Below are positions 26,288-34,049 of a stretch of DNA of 64,000 nt, piece by piece. Location of the stretch: contig NZ_BAEI01000074.1 of NCBI RefSeq assembly GCF_000241325.1, positions 1 through 64,000 of the forward strand. Direction: 5' to 3'. The position numbers and the translations under genes are program-made. The notes beneath the pieces were generated by a model, which made no database searches, was not told the origin of the DNA, and was given only the letters and a program-made list of their open reading frames with translations. The first letter of the stretch is position 1. Every line of letters starts with the position of its first letter. The DNA comes from Gordonia polyisoprenivorans NBRC 16320 = JCM 10675 (GTDB lineage: Bacteria; Actinomycetota; Actinomycetes; Mycobacteriales; Mycobacteriaceae).

Positions 26288-27294
26288 GCCGCACTCCGAC
26301 GAGCTCGGTTCCGTCCACCATGCGAGCCATCGTCGTCAACGCTGAAAAGAACCTCACCGTCGCCGACATCCCCACTCCCACACCAGGACCCGACGAGGTA
26401 CTCGTCCGCGTCGCCGCCGCCGGGATCAACCGCGCCGACCTGATGCAGCGCCAGGGGCTGTATCCACCACCGCCCGGCATCACCGACGTCATGGGCATGG
26501 AGATCTCCGGCACCGTCGTCGCGCTCGGTCGAGACGTCGGCCCCGACTCCCCCGCGCTCGGGCAGCAGGTGTGCGCCCTCATCGCCGGTGGCGGGTACGC
26601 CGACTACGCCGTCGTCCCGGTGACCCAGGTGCTTTCCGTGCCATCGGCGGTGTCGCTCATCGACGCCGCGGCGCTGCCCGAGGTGGCGAGCACGGTCTGG
26701 TCCACGGTTGTCGCCGACGCCGGGCTCCGCGCGGGCGAGCTGTTGCTCGTGCACGGCGGTGGCAGCGGCATCGGCACCCACGCGATCCAGGTGGCCAAGG
26801 CGCTCGGAGCTCGCGTCGCGGTGACCGTCGGCTCCGAGTACAAGGCCCAGCGCTGCCGAGCGCTCGGTGCCGACCTCGTGATCAATTACCGCGAACAGGA
26901 TTTCGCCGCCGAGCTGGCCGGCCGCGCCGATGTGATCCTCGACATCATGGGCGGCAGCTACCTGTCGCGCAACATCGACGCCCTCGCCGTGGGCGGAAGA
27001 CTGGTGATCATCGGGATGCAGGGCGGCTTCACCGGCGAGGTCAACGTCGCCGCACTGATCGGCAAGCGGGCCCGGATCATCGGACTCAACGTCCGCAACC
27101 GTCCCCTGACCGGTCCGGGATCGAAGGCCGAGATCGTGGCGGCGGTGGCGGCCGACGAATGGCCGCTCGTCGAACAAGGCCTCGTCGCGCCGGTGATCTC
27201 CGCACGGATTCCGCTCGCCGATGCCGAGCGTGGGCAGGCGCTGCTCGAATCGGCGGACTCCGTCGGGAAGGTCCTCCTGTTGACCGGGCAGTGA
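26284..27294 (+). CDS. Zinc-independent NAD(P)H quinone oxidoreductase (PIG3/QOR-like MDR)
   Basis: A 336-residue medium-chain reductase. It lacks the structural zinc cysteines and has the QOR/PIG3 signatures AAGINRADLMQRQGLYPPPPG and MGMEISGTVV. The nucleotide-binding LLVHGGGSGIGTHAIQVAKALGA lies near residue 155. C-terminal LADAERGQALLESADSVGKVLL is usual for the family. It reduces quinones or conjugated enones with NADPH. ATG at 26284 overlaps the ADC-like stop by four bases (ATGA). An internal ATG at 26320 is a possible alternative. The likely TetR control and the pfpI neighbour suggest detoxification of reactive carbonyl compounds. Confidence 0.9.
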   Translation: MSRTPTSSVPSTMRAIVVNAEKNLTVADIPTPTPGPDEVLVRVAAAGINRADLMQRQGLYPPPPGITDVMGMEISGTVVALGRDVGPDSPALGQQVCALIAGGGYADYAVVPVTQVLSVPSAVSLIDAAALPEVASTVWSTVVADAGLRAGELLLVHGGGSGIGTHAIQVAKALGARVAVTVGSEYKAQRCRALGADLVINYREQDFAAELAGRADVILDIMGGSYLSRNIDALAVGGRLVIIGMQGGFTGEVNVAALIGKRARIIGLNVRNRPLTGPGSKAEIVAAVAADEWPLVEQGLVAPVISARIPLADAERGQALLESADSVGKVLLLTGQ

Positions 27295-27361
27295 CCCGCA
27301 CGGAAGGCGATGTAGACAGAGATCACCCGGACCGCCCGGCAGCTCATCGGCGCAGGCCAGG

Positions 27362-27367
27362 TACCGT
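27362..27367 (+). promoter_or_regulatory. Candidate -10 box of a leaderless lprD-like transcript
   Basis: TACCGT, then 7 bases, then ATG at 27375. Confidence 0.45.
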
Positions 27368-27374
27368 CGTAGGT

Positions 27375-27836
27375 ATGTCCGCGCAGCCCGGCCGTCGACG
27401 GCACCGCCCCGCACTCCTGGTGCTGGTGGTGGTTGCCGCGATTGTCTGTCTCGGCCTGGCGTGGTGGCAGTGGGACACCTATGAGGCCGGCGGGACCGGC
27501 CAGAACCTGGGTTACGCGTTGCAGTGGCCTGCTTTCGGTTTCGCGTTCCTTTGGGCCTACCGACGGTTCGTCGTCCTGGAGAGCGACCCCGAGGAACTGC
27601 AGAGGGCGACCGCGGCCAAGGGGATGACGGAAATCCCCGAGGATCTGCTCCCCGAGCGCGCGAGCACCCCGAGCGCCTCGTCGCTGCGCGAATCGACCGT
27701 CGCGGATGACGACGCCGGACTCCGCGAGTACAACAGGTACCTGGCCGAACTCAGTGCCGCTGATCGTGCACACGGCGACGGACACCTGGCCACCGCCACA
27801 CCCGATTCATCTGTCAGTGAGGACCGCCGCAAGTGA
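27375..27836 (+). CDS. LprD-like single-pass membrane protein
   Basis: A 153-residue protein resembling M. tuberculosis Rv1343c (LprD). A basic N terminus RRRHRP leads into the hydrophobic segment ALLVLVVVAAIVCLGLAWWQW. A second hydrophobic stretch LGYALQWPAFGFAFLWAYRRFVV follows, then a charged tail with the conserved LREYNRYLAELSAAD. The cysteine in the first segment lacks a proper lipobox here, so lipidation is doubtful. It overlaps the next gene as GTGA, and the order with DUF3817 matches the Rv1342c-Rv1343c pair. The molecular role is unknown. Confidence 0.8.
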   Translation: MSAQPGRRRHRPALLVLVVVAAIVCLGLAWWQWDTYEAGGTGQNLGYALQWPAFGFAFLWAYRRFVVLESDPEELQRATAAKGMTEIPEDLLPERASTPSASSLRESTVADDDAGLREYNRYLAELSAADRAHGDGHLATATPDSSVSEDRRK

Positions 27837-28189
27837 CCCAGACCGCCCAGCCCACCGCCACTCCCGTCGAGAAGGTCAAGGGAGCACTCCTGCGATATCG
27901 CATCCTCGCGTGGGTCACCGGCTTGTGGCTGCTGCTGCTGGTGGTCGAGCTGATCGTCAAGTACGGCTTCGGCGTCGACTCGTTGGACTTCGTCCCGATC
28001 GTGCACGGCTGGGTGTACTTCGTGTACCTGATCATGACCGTGGATCTGGCCATTAAGGTGCGCTGGCCGCTGGGCAAGATCGTGCTCACGGCGATCGCCG
28101 GCACGATCCCGTTCCTGTCGTTCTACTTCGAGCACATCCGCACCCGTGAGGTGAAGCAGGAGTACGGCCTCGGCGGCAAGTCGCTGTAG
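27833..28189 (+). CDS. DUF3817 integral membrane protein (Rv1342c-like)
   Basis: A 118-residue inner-membrane protein with three hydrophobic segments: ILAWVTGLWLLLLVVELIVKY, DFVPIVHGWVYFVYLIMTVDL and GKIVLTAIAGTIPFLSFYFEH. The conserved histidine in VHGW and the FEH near the end are typical of DUF3817. It starts at a GTG overlapping the lprD-like stop. A second DUF3817 protein lies at 53085-53450. No function is established. Confidence 0.88.
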   Translation: MTQTAQPTATPVEKVKGALLRYRILAWVTGLWLLLLVVELIVKYGFGVDSLDFVPIVHGWVYFVYLIMTVDLAIKVRWPLGKIVLTAIAGTIPFLSFYFEHIRTREVKQEYGLGGKSL

Positions 28190-28240
28190 GCCCTGACGCG
28201 CCCGCGGTCGCGCCCTGTCGGCATCCATCCCGCGAGCCGC

Positions 28241-29542
28241 TCAGGCCCGCGTTCGCAGCGCCCGCGTCACTTCCTCGGCAGCTCGTTCACCGGCACCGAT
28301 TGCGCCGTCGAGGTACCCGGGGTACTCACTCGCGGTCTCCGCTCCGGCCCAATGGACGCGCCCGATTGCCTGCGCCGACATCGGCAGCTCATCGTGACCG
28401 GCGCCGAGTTCCGGCACGGCAATGTAGCCGCCGCCGACGTGATCGTCGAGGTGCCACGCCTTCTCGTGCCAGTCGACCGGCTCGCGGATGGCGTCTCCGA
28501 GATGACCGGCGATCCTGCCCAACAGAAGTCGCCGTCGTCCCTCCGGATCGAGATCATCGAGGTCATGCGCCTCGGCACCGCCGACGAGTAGGCACAGATG
28601 GCCTGGGCCGCCCGGGGGTGAGGTGTCGAAGACGGCGACACCGGGGCGGTCGATGAGGATCATCTCGGCGTCGCCCGACTCCCGCCAGAACGGGGTCGGG
28701 TACACCGCGATCGCCTTGTACACCGAGCCCATGAATGTGCCGTGCTCCATCGAGATCCGCCCGGCCGGCAGTGGCGGGTGGTGGGTGATCCGCGCCGCGA
28801 CCGGCGGCGGTACGGCCACGATGACCTCGCGGGCGCCGATGTCGCCCGAGGCGGTGCGAACGACGACGCGGTCGTCGGACCGCTCGATCCCGGTGACGAC
28901 GCAGTTCGTGCGTACCGCCGAGCCGAGATCGTCGACGAGTCGGTCGACGAGATATCCGATCCCTTCGACGACCAGCCCGTCCTGGGCACCACCCTTCGTC
29001 GAGAGCATGGTCACCAGACCACCCTGTACGTCGATGAGGCTCATCATGGTCCGCACCGAGAACCGTTGCGGGTCGGCGGTCCACGAGATCGCGGCGACGA
29101 CCTCGAGCAGTCGTCGGGCGCCCCCGGGAACCCGGTCGAGCCAGCTCTGCACGCTCGTCGTCGCCCACGTCTGCCGACGTCGCACGCGTCGCACCGCACT
29201 CACTGCGGCGAGACCGAAGACGGCGGCGAGCACCGACGGCGAGGTCACCCGAATACGTCGAGAGCCGTCGGCGATGCTCGGCATCGTCGGGGTGTGCATC
29301 GTGAATCGGGTTGCACCGAGTTCGTCGGCCAGAGCCATCAGCCGGTGGTGATCGTGCCCCACCCACTGACCTCCGAGGTCCAGTCGCGAGCCGAGACTCG
29401 ACGTCACCGAATACGCCCGGCCACCGCATCTGTCGCTGGCCTCGACTACCAGGACGGCGGCCCGTGATCGCCGAAGTGCGCGGGCCGCGATCAGCCCCGA
29501 CAGCCCCGCGCCCACCACCACTACATCGACATCGTTGCTCAT
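28241..29542 (-). CDS. FAD-dependent amine oxidase
   Basis: A 433-residue flavin monoamine oxidase-type enzyme. The N-terminal FAD site is VVVVGAGLSGLIAARALRRS followed by VVEASDRCGGRAYSV. GGQWVGHDHHRLMALADELG is typical of bacterial amine and putrescine oxidases. The C-terminal FAD contact is VHWAGAETASEYPGYLDGAIGAGERAAEEV. It oxidises an amine to an aldehyde with release of ammonia and hydrogen peroxide. ATG at 29542 has AGGAG upstream, and a perfect 20-bp palindrome sits 11 bases before the start. The TetR gene lies just upstream. Substrate unknown. Confidence 0.9.
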   Translation of the reverse strand: MSNDVDVVVVGAGLSGLIAARALRRSRAAVLVVEASDRCGGRAYSVTSSLGSRLDLGGQWVGHDHHRLMALADELGATRFTMHTPTMPSIADGSRRIRVTSPSVLAAVFGLAAVSAVRRVRRRQTWATTSVQSWLDRVPGGARRLLEVVAAISWTADPQRFSVRTMMSLIDVQGGLVTMLSTKGGAQDGLVVEGIGYLVDRLVDDLGSAVRTNCVVTGIERSDDRVVVRTASGDIGAREVIVAVPPPVAARITHHPPLPAGRISMEHGTFMGSVYKAIAVYPTPFWRESGDAEMILIDRPGVAVFDTSPPGGPGHLCLLVGGAEAHDLDDLDPEGRRRLLLGRIAGHLGDAIREPVDWHEKAWHLDDHVGGGYIAVPELGAGHDELPMSAQAIGRVHWAGAETASEYPGYLDGAIGAGERAAEEVTRALRTRA

Positions 29543-29552
29543 CGAACTCCTC

Positions 29553-29572
29553 AGTCAGTCGTATGACTGACT
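29553..29572. promoter_or_regulatory. TetR operator before the amine oxidase gene
   Basis: AGTCAGTCGTATGACTGACT has perfect 8-bp arms around GTAT. It lies between the tetR stop and the amine oxidase start, overlapping the expected promoter. Confidence 0.65.
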
Positions 29573-29608
29573 TTAGGGCCGGACGGGCGCGAAAGGCAAT
29601 GGCGTTTC

Positions 29609-30217
29609 TCAGCGTGCGGGTTGGATGCCGGCTGCGGTGATCATCGTCTCGACGAAGAACGCCAGATCGCTCTCGGCGCGTTCGTCGTCGGGGTCGCAGA
29701 CGTATTGCAGGGTCATGCCGTCGATTCCGGCGAGCAGAAGGCGCGCCAGCCGCTCGATCGGCACCGCGGTGGTCTCGCCGGCCCCCTGCGCCGCCCGCTC
29801 ACACCACTGCACGAGCACGCTGCAATAGCGTTCGTACTGCCACGCGGCGAGGTGCTCCCACCCCGGCTTGCGGAGGCTGTGGTTGAGTAGCTCACCCTGC
29901 ACGATCTGCAGTCGCACATCGGGTGTCACGAGAGTCGACCAGAACAGTGCGACGCCGTCGCGGATCGCCCTCGCGAGCCCGCCCTTCACCGGCAGGGACT
30001 CGGCGAGCAACGCGGCGATCTCCTCCACCACATCCTCGATGACGGCCTTGACCAGCTTTTCCTTGGTGGGGAAGACATATTGCAGGGTTCCGAGAGGTAC
30101 ACCGGCCTCGGCCGCGACGGCGCGAAGTGTCGTGGCGGCCACGCCCTCTCGCGCCATCACCGCCCGGGCCGCGGCGACCGACCGACGGCTCCGTTCCGAC
30201 GCCTCGACATAAACCAC
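29609..30217 (-). CDS. TetR-family regulator of amine oxidase
   Basis: A 202-residue TetR-type regulator. The HTH spans REGVAATTLRAVAAEAGVPLGTLQYVFPTKEKLVKAVI near residues 24-60, and the C-terminal domain (RLARLLLAGIDGMTLQYVCDPDDERAESDLAFFVETMI) fits the TetR_C family seen in BetI-like regulators. The next gene downstream is the amine oxidase, with a perfect palindrome in the 66-base gap. This supports local control by an amine or its aldehyde product. rdgB ends 7 bases upstream of this start, so read-through from the rph-rdgB operon is likely. Confidence 0.9.
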   Translation of the reverse strand: MVYVEASERSRRSVAAARAVMAREGVAATTLRAVAAEAGVPLGTLQYVFPTKEKLVKAVIEDVVEEIAALLAESLPVKGGLARAIRDGVALFWSTLVTPDVRLQIVQGELLNHSLRKPGWEHLAAWQYERYCSVLVQWCERAAQGAGETTAVPIERLARLLLAGIDGMTLQYVCDPDDERAESDLAFFVETMITAAGIQPAR

Positions 30218-30224
30218 GGCGGAC

Positions 30225-30866
30225 TCAGTCGGATACGGCGAGTGCCGCCAGCGCAGGCACCAACTGCGCCAACGCCTTCCCGCGGTGACTCAGCGAATCC
30301 TTCTCCTGCGCCGACAGTTCCGCCGAGGTGCGCCCGGCCGCCGCGGCGTCGTCCGGGACGAACAACGGATCGTAGCCGAAACCGTTGGCGCCGAGACCTT
30401 CTCGCAGGATTGTCCCGCGCCACTCGCCGCGCACGACCGTCTCGGTACCGTCGGGCACCACGAGTGCACAGGCCGAGACGAATGCAGCCCCGCGACGTTC
30501 GTCGGGAACGTCGGCGATCTGACTCAACAACAGCTCGTTGTTCGCCGCGTCGTCGCCGTGGCGTCCGCTCCAGCGAGCCGAGAGCACTCCCGGCATACCG
30601 TTGAGAGCGTCCACCGACAACCCGGAATCGTCGGCCAGACAAGGCAGTCCGGTCGCACGCGCTCCCGAGCGCGCCTTGATGAGCGCGTTCTCCTCGAAGG
30701 TTGCACCGGTCTCCGGTTCCTCGGGGTACTCCGGGACCGCGTCGAGTCCCACGACGTCGAGTCCCACGATGCCCGCGGCGTCGACGACGCGTCGCAGCTC
30801 CGCCAGCTTCTTGGCGTTACGGCTGGCCAACAGTACGCGGCGGGGTGTCGAATCAGGAGCGTTCAT
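30225..30866 (-). CDS. rdgB: RdgB/HAM1 non-canonical purine NTP pyrophosphatase
   Basis: A 213-residue enzyme that hydrolyses dITP, ITP and XTP to monophosphates, keeping deaminated purines out of DNA and RNA. It opens with the family signature VLLASRNAKKLAELRRV. Other motifs are TFEENALIKARSGARATGLPCLADDSGLSVDALNGMPGVLSARW, then ANGFGYDPLFVPDD, and the closing SHRGKAL. Its ATG overlaps the stop of rph (ATGA), the order found in mycobacteria (Rv1340-Rv1341). Confidence 0.95.
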   Translation of the reverse strand: MNAPDSTPRRVLLASRNAKKLAELRRVVDAAGIVGLDVVGLDAVPEYPEEPETGATFEENALIKARSGARATGLPCLADDSGLSVDALNGMPGVLSARWSGRHGDDAANNELLLSQIADVPDERRGAAFVSACALVVPDGTETVVRGEWRGTILREGLGANGFGYDPLFVPDDAAAAGRTSAELSAQEKDSLSHRGKALAQLVPALAALAVSD

Positions 30867-31615
30867 GCGGTCGGCAACTCGCCCGGGTACGGCTCGTCGA
30901 GCACCGCGCGTTGCGCCTCGAAGAGCTTGGCGGTGCCGATCTCGGCGAGATCGAGCAGCTTCTCCAGGGTGGCGCGCGGGAAGGTCGCGCCCTCACCGGT
31001 GCCCTGCACCTCCACCAGGGTGCCGGCGTCGGTGGTCACGACGTTCATGTCGACCTCGGCCCGCGAATCCTCCTCGTAGGGCAGATCCAGCCGGACCCGG
31101 CCGTCGACCACGCCCACGCTGACCGCGGCGATCATGCACGACAACGGCTGCGGGTCGGAGAGTTTGCCCGCGGCACCCAGCCAGGTCACCGCGTCGGCGA
31201 GCGCGACGTACGCACCGGTGATCGCGGCGGTCCGGGTGCCGCCGTCGGCCTGCAACACGTCGCAGTCCAGCGCGATGGTGTTCTCCCCCAGCGCGGCGAG
31301 GTCGATGCAGGCACGCAGCGAGCGTCCGATGAGTCGGCTGATCTCGTGGGTGCGGCCTCCGACCTTGCCGGCGACCGATTCGCGGCGAGACCGCTCATGG
31401 GTGGCGGCGGGCAGCATCGCATATTCGGCGGTCAGCCACCCCAGGCCCGATCCCCGACGCCACGGCGGTACACCCTCGGTCACGCTGGCGGTGCACAGCA
31501 CCCGGGTCTGTCCGAATTCCACCAGTACGGATCCGGCCGGATGGGAGGTGAATCCGCGGGTGAAGGTGATCGGTCGGAGTTCGTCGTCGGCCCTGCCGTC
31601 AGCGCGTGTCGTCAC
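30863..31615 (-). CDS. rph: Ribonuclease PH
   Basis: A 250-residue phosphorolytic 3'-exoribonuclease that trims tRNA 3' ends. It shows RADGRADDELRPITFTRGF at the N terminus and the active-site region LTAEYAMLPAATHERSRRES. Other motifs are SRLIGRSLRACIDL, CDVLQADGGTRTAAITGAYVAL and the phosphate-binding PYEEDSRAEVDMNVV with GTGEGATF. GTG at 31615 is chosen because the mycobacterial protein starts at the same place and a TACAGT -10 box lies 7 bases upstream. A longer GTG start at 31633 would overlap that box. Confidence 0.95.
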   Translation of the reverse strand: MTTRADGRADDELRPITFTRGFTSHPAGSVLVEFGQTRVLCTASVTEGVPPWRRGSGLGWLTAEYAMLPAATHERSRRESVAGKVGGRTHEISRLIGRSLRACIDLAALGENTIALDCDVLQADGGTRTAAITGAYVALADAVTWLGAAGKLSDPQPLSCMIAAVSVGVVDGRVRLDLPYEEDSRAEVDMNVVTTDAGTLVEVQGTGEGATFPRATLEKLLDLAEIGTAKLFEAQRAVLDEPYPGELPTA

Positions 31616-31622
31616 CCGATCA

Positions 31623-31628
31623 ACTGTA
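31623..31628 (-). promoter_or_regulatory. Candidate -10 box of a leaderless rph transcript
   Basis: On the minus strand TACAGT is followed by 7 bases and the GTG at 31615. This also decides the rph start. Confidence 0.45.
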
Positions 31629-31658
31629 GACACCGAGCGCGGTGACGCCGTCGGGGCG

Positions 31659-32423
31659 TCAGAAGTGGAAGATCTGTCCTTGCCGGACGAGTTCGACCGG
31701 ACCGGAGAATGTGCTGCGTGCCTCGGCCATGATCACCGACGCGTCACACCACGGCGCGACATGGGTGATGGCCAAGGCCTTCGCGTTGGCCTTCGCAGCG
31801 GCCTCACCGGCCTCGATACCCGACAGGTGAAGATGCTCGGGGCGGTTGCCGGGATCATGGGTCCACGACGCCTCACACAGGAACAGGTCGGCGTCGGCGG
31901 CGAGATCGATGAGTTCGTCACACGGCCCGGTATCTCCGCTGAAAGCGATCACGTGACCCTCCGGACCGGTGACGCGCAGCCCGTAGGTCTCCGGCGGGTG
32001 ATCGAGCTTGATCGCGTGGATGTTCATCCCGCCCAGCGTGATCTCCATCCCGTCGGCCCACTCGTGCACGTCGAAGGTGTCGCTGATGTCGTCGATCTCG
32101 CCGGGGAATTCCGAGGACGCCGCGCCGATTCGCATCGCCACCCCCGACGGGCCGTAGAGCGGGGCCTTCTCCGGTGCCGGTCCGGGCGGGGCATAGCGGC
32201 GCCAGACCATCATCGCCGGCAGATCGAGGCAGTGGTCGGCGTGCATGTGGGAGAGCACGACCGCGATGTTGTCGGGATCGGACACCCGCATCAGCTCGCC
32301 GAAGACGCCGGGTCCGCAGTCCATCAGCACGGGTTGCTCGCCGGGCACCGAGAACAGGTAGCCCGAACAGGCTGCACCCGGTCCACCCACACTTCCCGAG
32401 CAACCGAGCACCGTGACACGCAT
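31659..32423 (-). CDS. MBL-fold phosphodiesterase (Rv1339-like, atypical cAMP PDE)
   Basis: A 254-residue metallo-beta-lactamase-fold hydrolase. The metal site is VLSHMHADHCLDLPA near residue 60, with further ligands in IAFSGDTGPCDELIDL and the late histidine in ITHVAPWCD. It opens with MRVTVLGCSGSVGGPGAACSGYLF, as in RNase Z-like and PDE members. Its mycobacterial counterpart Rv1339 has been described as an atypical class II cAMP phosphodiesterase, so turnover of cyclic nucleotides is likely. It sits between murI and rph, as in M. tuberculosis. Confidence 0.88.
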   Translation of the reverse strand: MRVTVLGCSGSVGGPGAACSGYLFSVPGEQPVLMDCGPGVFGELMRVSDPDNIAVVLSHMHADHCLDLPAMMVWRRYAPPGPAPEKAPLYGPSGVAMRIGAASSEFPGEIDDISDTFDVHEWADGMEITLGGMNIHAIKLDHPPETYGLRVTGPEGHVIAFSGDTGPCDELIDLAADADLFLCEASWTHDPGNRPEHLHLSGIEAGEAAAKANAKALAITHVAPWCDASVIMAEARSTFSGPVELVRQGQIFHF

Positions 32424-32506
32424 AGCCCTACCTTGCCATGCGTGGGCGTCATGGTGGCCGGGTATCCGATCACAAGTCGGTGTGTGAACGACTCCCGCCG
32501 GTCACC

Positions 32507-33313
32507 TCAGATGCGGGCCACCGAGCCGACCGTCGGGCCGAGGAACCGAGTTGACAAGCGCGCGAACGATTCCGGATTTCCCGTGGCCTGAAACACTCGT
32601 TCGGCGGCGCGATCGGTGTGCGGGTGCAACATGTCGGAGCGGGTCAATACGGCAAAGAGGTCCTTGGCGGTTTCCTCGGCGCTGGAGACGAGTGTGACCT
32701 CGTCGCCCATGGCGAGGGCGATGACGCCCGAGAGCAGCGGGTAGTGGGTGCAGCCGAGCACCACGGTGTCGACGCCCGCGTCCTGCAGCGGCTCGAGGTA
32801 GCCCTGCGCCAAGCCGAGGATCTGGCGTCCGCTGGTGATGCCGCGCTCGACGAAGTCGACGAACCGAGGGCAGGCGACCGCGGTGATCTCCGCGTCCCGG
32901 GCGGCGGCGAAGGAGTCCTGATAGGCCTGCGAGGCGATGGTGGCCTCGGTCCCGATGACCCCGATACGACCGGTCTTGGTGGCCACCACCGCACGCCGCA
33001 CAGCCGGCAGGACCACCTCGATCACCGGGATCGGCGCGTACCGCTCGCGGGCGTCGCGCAGACATGCCGCCGACGCGGTGTTGCACGCGATGACGATGGC
33101 CTTCACCCCGCGCTCGGCGAGCTCGTCGCCGATGGCCAACGCGTGCTTGCGGATCTGCGGGATGGTCAGCGGCCCGTAGGGGCCGTTGGCGGTGTCGCCG
33201 ATGTAGACGATGTCCTCGTCGGGGAGCAGGTCGATGATCGCGCGGGCCACGGTGAGCCCGCCGACGCCGGAATCGAAGATGCCGATCGGGGCGTCGGGTC
33301 CGGGGGCGACTAT
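32507..33313 (-). CDS. murI: Glutamate racemase (non-ATG/GTG/TTG start)
   Basis: Makes D-glutamate for peptidoglycan. The protein reads APIGIFDSGVGGLTVARAI at its N terminus, with catalytic Cys in VIACNTAS and VLGCTHYP. The GIFDSGVGG loop, needed for substrate binding and catalysis, lies upstream of the first in-frame ATG/GTG/TTG (GTG at 33250). Between the in-frame TAA at 33353-33355 and that loop there is no standard start. The best candidate is ATA at 33311-33313, which overlaps the rhomboid stop as ATAG with a G-rich tract (GGGGG) 7 bases before it. The order rhomboid-murI-MBL-rph is conserved in mycobacteria. Enzyme identity is certain; the start codon is inferred. Confidence 0.9.
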   Translation of the reverse strand: MVAPGPDAPIGIFDSGVGGLTVARAIIDLLPDEDIVYIGDTANGPYGPLTIPQIRKHALAIGDELAERGVKAIVIACNTASAACLRDARERYAPIPVIEVVLPAVRRAVVATKTGRIGVIGTEATIASQAYQDSFAAARDAEITAVACPRFVDFVERGITSGRQILGLAQGYLEPLQDAGVDTVVLGCTHYPLLSGVIALAMGDEVTLVSSAEETAKDLFAVLTRSDMLHPHTDRAAERVFQATGNPESFARLSTRFLGPTVGSVARI

Positions 33314-33909
33314 TGCGACACCCCCGGCATCGGCGGACCGCCTGCGGCCGCGTTACCCGGAGATCGACGACGCCGGTCGCGGTCGGTGAGGAACCAGGCG
33401 GCAAGAAGGCCGCCGATGGCCCCGAACAGATGTCCCTGCCACGAGACGGTCGGGTCGGTCGGCAGCACGCCCCACAGCACCGACCCGTAGACGAGCAGCA
33501 AGACCAGGCCACCGAGGATCTGCCAGAGGTTGCGATTGAACAATCCACGAACCAGCAGATAGGCGAGCCAGCCGAAGATCACCCCGGAGGCCCCGACGGT
33601 CACCGATCCGCTCGGCGCGAACAGCCACACGCCCAGTCCGGAGGTGATCCAGACGACCGCGGTGACGAACAGGAATCGCCGGGCGAGCAGCAACAGGAAT
33701 CCGAGGACCACCCCGACCGCGAGGTTGGTCCACAAATGGTCCCAGTTGGCGTGCAGGAAGGGCGACCACACGATGCCGTCGAGTCCGTCGATACGACGCG
33801 GCTCGATGCCGGCCGAATCGAGGTCGTAATGGGTCGCGGCATCGATGGCCTCGACGATGATCAGGCCGATGACGATGAACACCATGACCAGCGCCGAGCG
33901 CTGCCACAA
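33310..33909 (-). CDS. Rhomboid-family intramembrane serine protease
   Basis: A six-helix membrane protease (Rv1337-like) with the catalytic Ser in GASGVIFGWLAYLL and the catalytic His in SWQGHLFGAIGG, plus FLHANWDHLWTNLAVG in the helix 2 region. It cleaves transmembrane segments of unknown substrates. The coordinates use TTG at 33909. A better ribosome-binding site (GAGGAG) stands 6 bases before an in-frame ATC at 33952-33954, which would add 15 residues (NATQTPGAPPTRRP after the start) like the cytosolic leader of homologues. Its stop overlaps the likely murI start. Confidence 0.88.
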   Translation of the reverse strand: MWQRSALVMVFIVIGLIIVEAIDAATHYDLDSAGIEPRRIDGLDGIVWSPFLHANWDHLWTNLAVGVVLGFLLLLARRFLFVTAVVWITSGLGVWLFAPSGSVTVGASGVIFGWLAYLLVRGLFNRNLWQILGGLVLLLVYGSVLWGVLPTDPTVSWQGHLFGAIGGLLAAWFLTDRDRRRRSPGNAAAGGPPMPGVSQ

Positions 33910-34049
33910 CGGGCGCCGCGTCGGCGGCGCTCCCGGTGTCTGGGTCGCGTTGATGGTGTTCTCCTCGGCGCCGGTGCCGGTGCCTTGTCGGTCGGGTTCG
34001 GTCGGTCAGATGCGGTGTCGGTCAGGTGCAGTCGGGGCGGATCGGGCCC

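Noticed and set aside
32507..33250. murI started at GTG 33250
   Set aside because: This start would remove the GIFDSGVGG segment required in every glutamate racemase, although it is the first standard start codon.
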